Below are positions 5,194-5,975 of a stretch of DNA of 5,975 bases, in pieces. The translations under genes and the position numbers were made by a program. Under the pieces are notes generated by a model. The model did no database searches. It was not told where the DNA came from and worked only from the letters and a program-made list of their open reading frames with translations. The DNA is from an uncultured Acidobacteriota bacterium (GTDB lineage: Bacteria > Acidobacteriota > Terriglobia > Terriglobales > Acidobacteriaceae): NCBI GenBank assembly GCA_903832475.1, contig CAILBQ010000491.1:1-5975 (forward strand). The letters run 5' to 3'. Within the stretch, counting starts at the first letter, position 1; each line of letters begins with the position of its first letter.

Positions 5194-5733
5194 CTATTCG
5201 TCGTAGTGGAGGAGGCTGAACACTTCGTACTCCGGAAAGCGCTCCCGCCCGCGCAGAAAATCCAGCTCGATCGCAAACGCCAGCCCGGCAATTTCCCCGC
5301 CCAGCTGCTTCACCAGCTTGATGGTCGCTTCCATCGTCCCGCCGGTAGCCAGCAGGTCATCCACCAGCAGCACCCGCTGCCCGGGCTGAATCGCGTCCAG
5401 GTGAATCTCCAGCGAATCTGACCCATATTCCAAGTCATACGTCACCTTGGCCACGGGCGCCGGCAGCTTGCGCGGCTTTCTCACCGGCACAAACCCCGCA
5501 TTCAACCGGTACGCCAGCGCCGGCCCGAAAATGAACCCCCGTGCCTCGATTCCGAGCACCAGGTCGATCTTCCTCTCCACGTAGTGATGCGCCAGCGCGT
5601 CAATTAACTGCGCAAAGCCCGTCCGGTCCTTCAGCACCGTCGTAATGTCATAGAAAAGAATGCCCGGCTTGGGAAAATCGGGCACGGTGCGCACCAGCGC
5701 CTTCAGCGCCGACACATTGATGGATTCCGGCAT
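5194..5733 (-). CDS. apt: Adenine phosphoribosyltransferase
   Basis: A 179-residue cytoplasmic purine salvage enzyme: adenine + PRPP gives AMP + diphosphate. Landmarks in order: the N-terminal VRTVPDFPKPGILFYDIT (14-31); GIEARGFIFG (61-70); the flexible-loop region VPVRKPRKLPAP (82-93); YDLEYGSDSLEIH (99-111); and the type I phosphoribosyltransferase PRPP loop VLLVDDLLATGGT (121-133), with its two acidic residues and GGT. Length and motif spacing match bacterial Apt closely. The ATG at 5731-5733 is preceded by AGGAG seven bases upstream. It stands alone on the minus strand, converging on the permease, with a long leader upstream. G-ending codons match the other minus-strand gene, consistent with a resident chromosomal gene. 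All motifs expected for activity are present. Confidence 0.97.
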   Translation of the reverse strand: MPESINVSALKALVRTVPDFPKPGILFYDITTVLKDRTGFAQLIDALAHHYVERKIDLVLGIEARGFIFGPALAYRLNAGFVPVRKPRKLPAPVAKVTYDLEYGSDSLEIHLDAIQPGQRVLLVDDLLATGGTMEATIKLVKQLGGEIAGLAFAIELDFLRGRERFPEYEVFSLLHYDE

Positions 5734-5760
5734 CTCTCACTCCTGAATTGTCCTAGGATT

Positions 5761-5775
5761 GCGATTCTGAATCGC
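5761..5775. promoter_or_regulatory. 15-nt perfect palindrome in the apt leader
   Basis: GCGATTC-T-GAATCGC is a perfect 7-bp inverted repeat about a single central base, 28 bases upstream of the apt start and downstream of the candidate -10 box. Its position and symmetry fit a dimeric repressor site. As RNA the 1-base loop is too tight, and only about 6 bp would pair around a 3-base loop. No regulator can be named. Confidence 0.45.
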
Positions 5776-5855
5776 CCGGGCAGTCCGCTTCCACGTCCTT
5801 AACCCAGGATGCTCCGGGAAGGATACCCCGAAGCGAAGATAAGTCTTTCACTACG

Positions 5856-5882
5856 ATTATAAAGTCCATACTGCGACGTCAC
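5856..5882 (-). promoter_or_regulatory. Candidate apt promoter with consensus -10
   Basis: On the minus strand TATAAT (5861-5856) is a perfect -10 box. GTGACG (5882-5877) is a 4/6 -35 match with a short 15-base spacer. Transcription would begin near 5849, leaving an untranslated leader of about 115 bases before the apt ATG. The perfect -10 in GC-rich DNA upstream of a known gene makes this the best promoter candidate in the window. The -35 is uncertain. Confidence 0.5.
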
Positions 5883-5890
5883 CGTCATCG

Positions 5891-5921
5891 CGCTAGCTCC
5901 GCCAACCCCGCTAACTCCGCC
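5891..5921. repeat. Imperfect 13-bp direct repeat, 18-bp period
   Basis: CGCTAGCTCCGCC (5891-5903) and CGCTAACTCCGCC (5909-5921) match at 12 of 13 positions. They lie just upstream of the candidate apt promoter. An 18-bp period is a multiple of three, but I see no supported coding frame here. A regulatory role or simple tandem duplication are both possible. Confidence 0.4.
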
Positions 5922-5935
5922 GGCTCGCTGCCTCT

Positions 5936-5975
5936 TCACCACGCCCCCTCAATCTCAAAAACCTGAAGCCCTTGC
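5936..5975 (-). CDS. Possible C-terminal end of an upstream minus-strand gene
   Basis: Reading the minus strand from 5974 gives QGLQVFEIEGAW followed by TGA at 5938-5936. The short peptide looks protein-like, and the position would suit a gene transcribed in the same direction as apt, ending about 200 bases upstream. Twelve codons are too few to prove coding or to name a product, and the other two minus-strand frames were not excluded. Confidence 0.2.
   Translation of the reverse strand, partial: QGLQVFEIEGAW

Noticed and set aside
4604..5206. A 200-codon plus-strand frame running from within the permease into the convergent region
   Set aside because: It is Arg/Pro/His-rich, typical of an out-of-frame reading of C-rich DNA, and starts inside the second FtsX domain without a ribosome-binding site.

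Overview
The window looks like chromosomal DNA of an Acidobacteriota member (class Terriglobia most likely). The main evidence is a GC-rich PadR-type regulator followed two bases later by a 916-residue permease with two MacB/FtsX halves and no ATPase domain. That arrangement is the PadR + ADOP (acidobacterial duplicated orphan permease) unit characteristic of this phylum.

Layout: (1) 1-492, minus strand: a truncated gene for an exported Spy/CpxP-like protein with LTxxQ-type motifs. (2) 676-978, plus: a 100-residue protein I do not recognise; its body is convincingly coding, its last ~17 codons are not. (3) 1000-1713, plus: a HigB/Gp49-type toxin followed by a HigA-type XRE antitoxin, a type II toxin-antitoxin pair whose base composition differs from its neighbours. 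(4) 1819-1861: a near-perfect inverted repeat in front of (5) padR (1873-2217) and (6) the ADOP permease (2220-4970), apparently one transcription unit. (7) 4971-5193: a convergent intergenic region with a hairpin and a tandem 19-bp GC-rich repeat. (8) 5194-5733, minus: adenine phosphoribosyltransferase (apt), preceded by a long leader with a 15-nt palindrome and a consensus TATAAT box. (9) 5936-5975, minus: possibly the last codons of another gene.

The gene pairs make sense as units. The toxin is presumably neutralised and autoregulated by the downstream HTH antitoxin. PadR probably controls itself and the permease, possibly through the inverted repeat. Apt is a stand-alone purine salvage enzyme. 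Plus-strand resident genes favour C-ending codons and minus-strand genes favour G-ending codons, so the plus strand is C-rich overall. The toxin-antitoxin pair does not follow this skew, which suggests it arrived later.

I see no insertion sequence, tRNA, rRNA, CRISPR array or phage structural gene. The least explained parts are the 676-978 gene and its junction with the toxin-antitoxin cassette, the inverted repeat before padR, and the repeat-rich region between the permease and apt.
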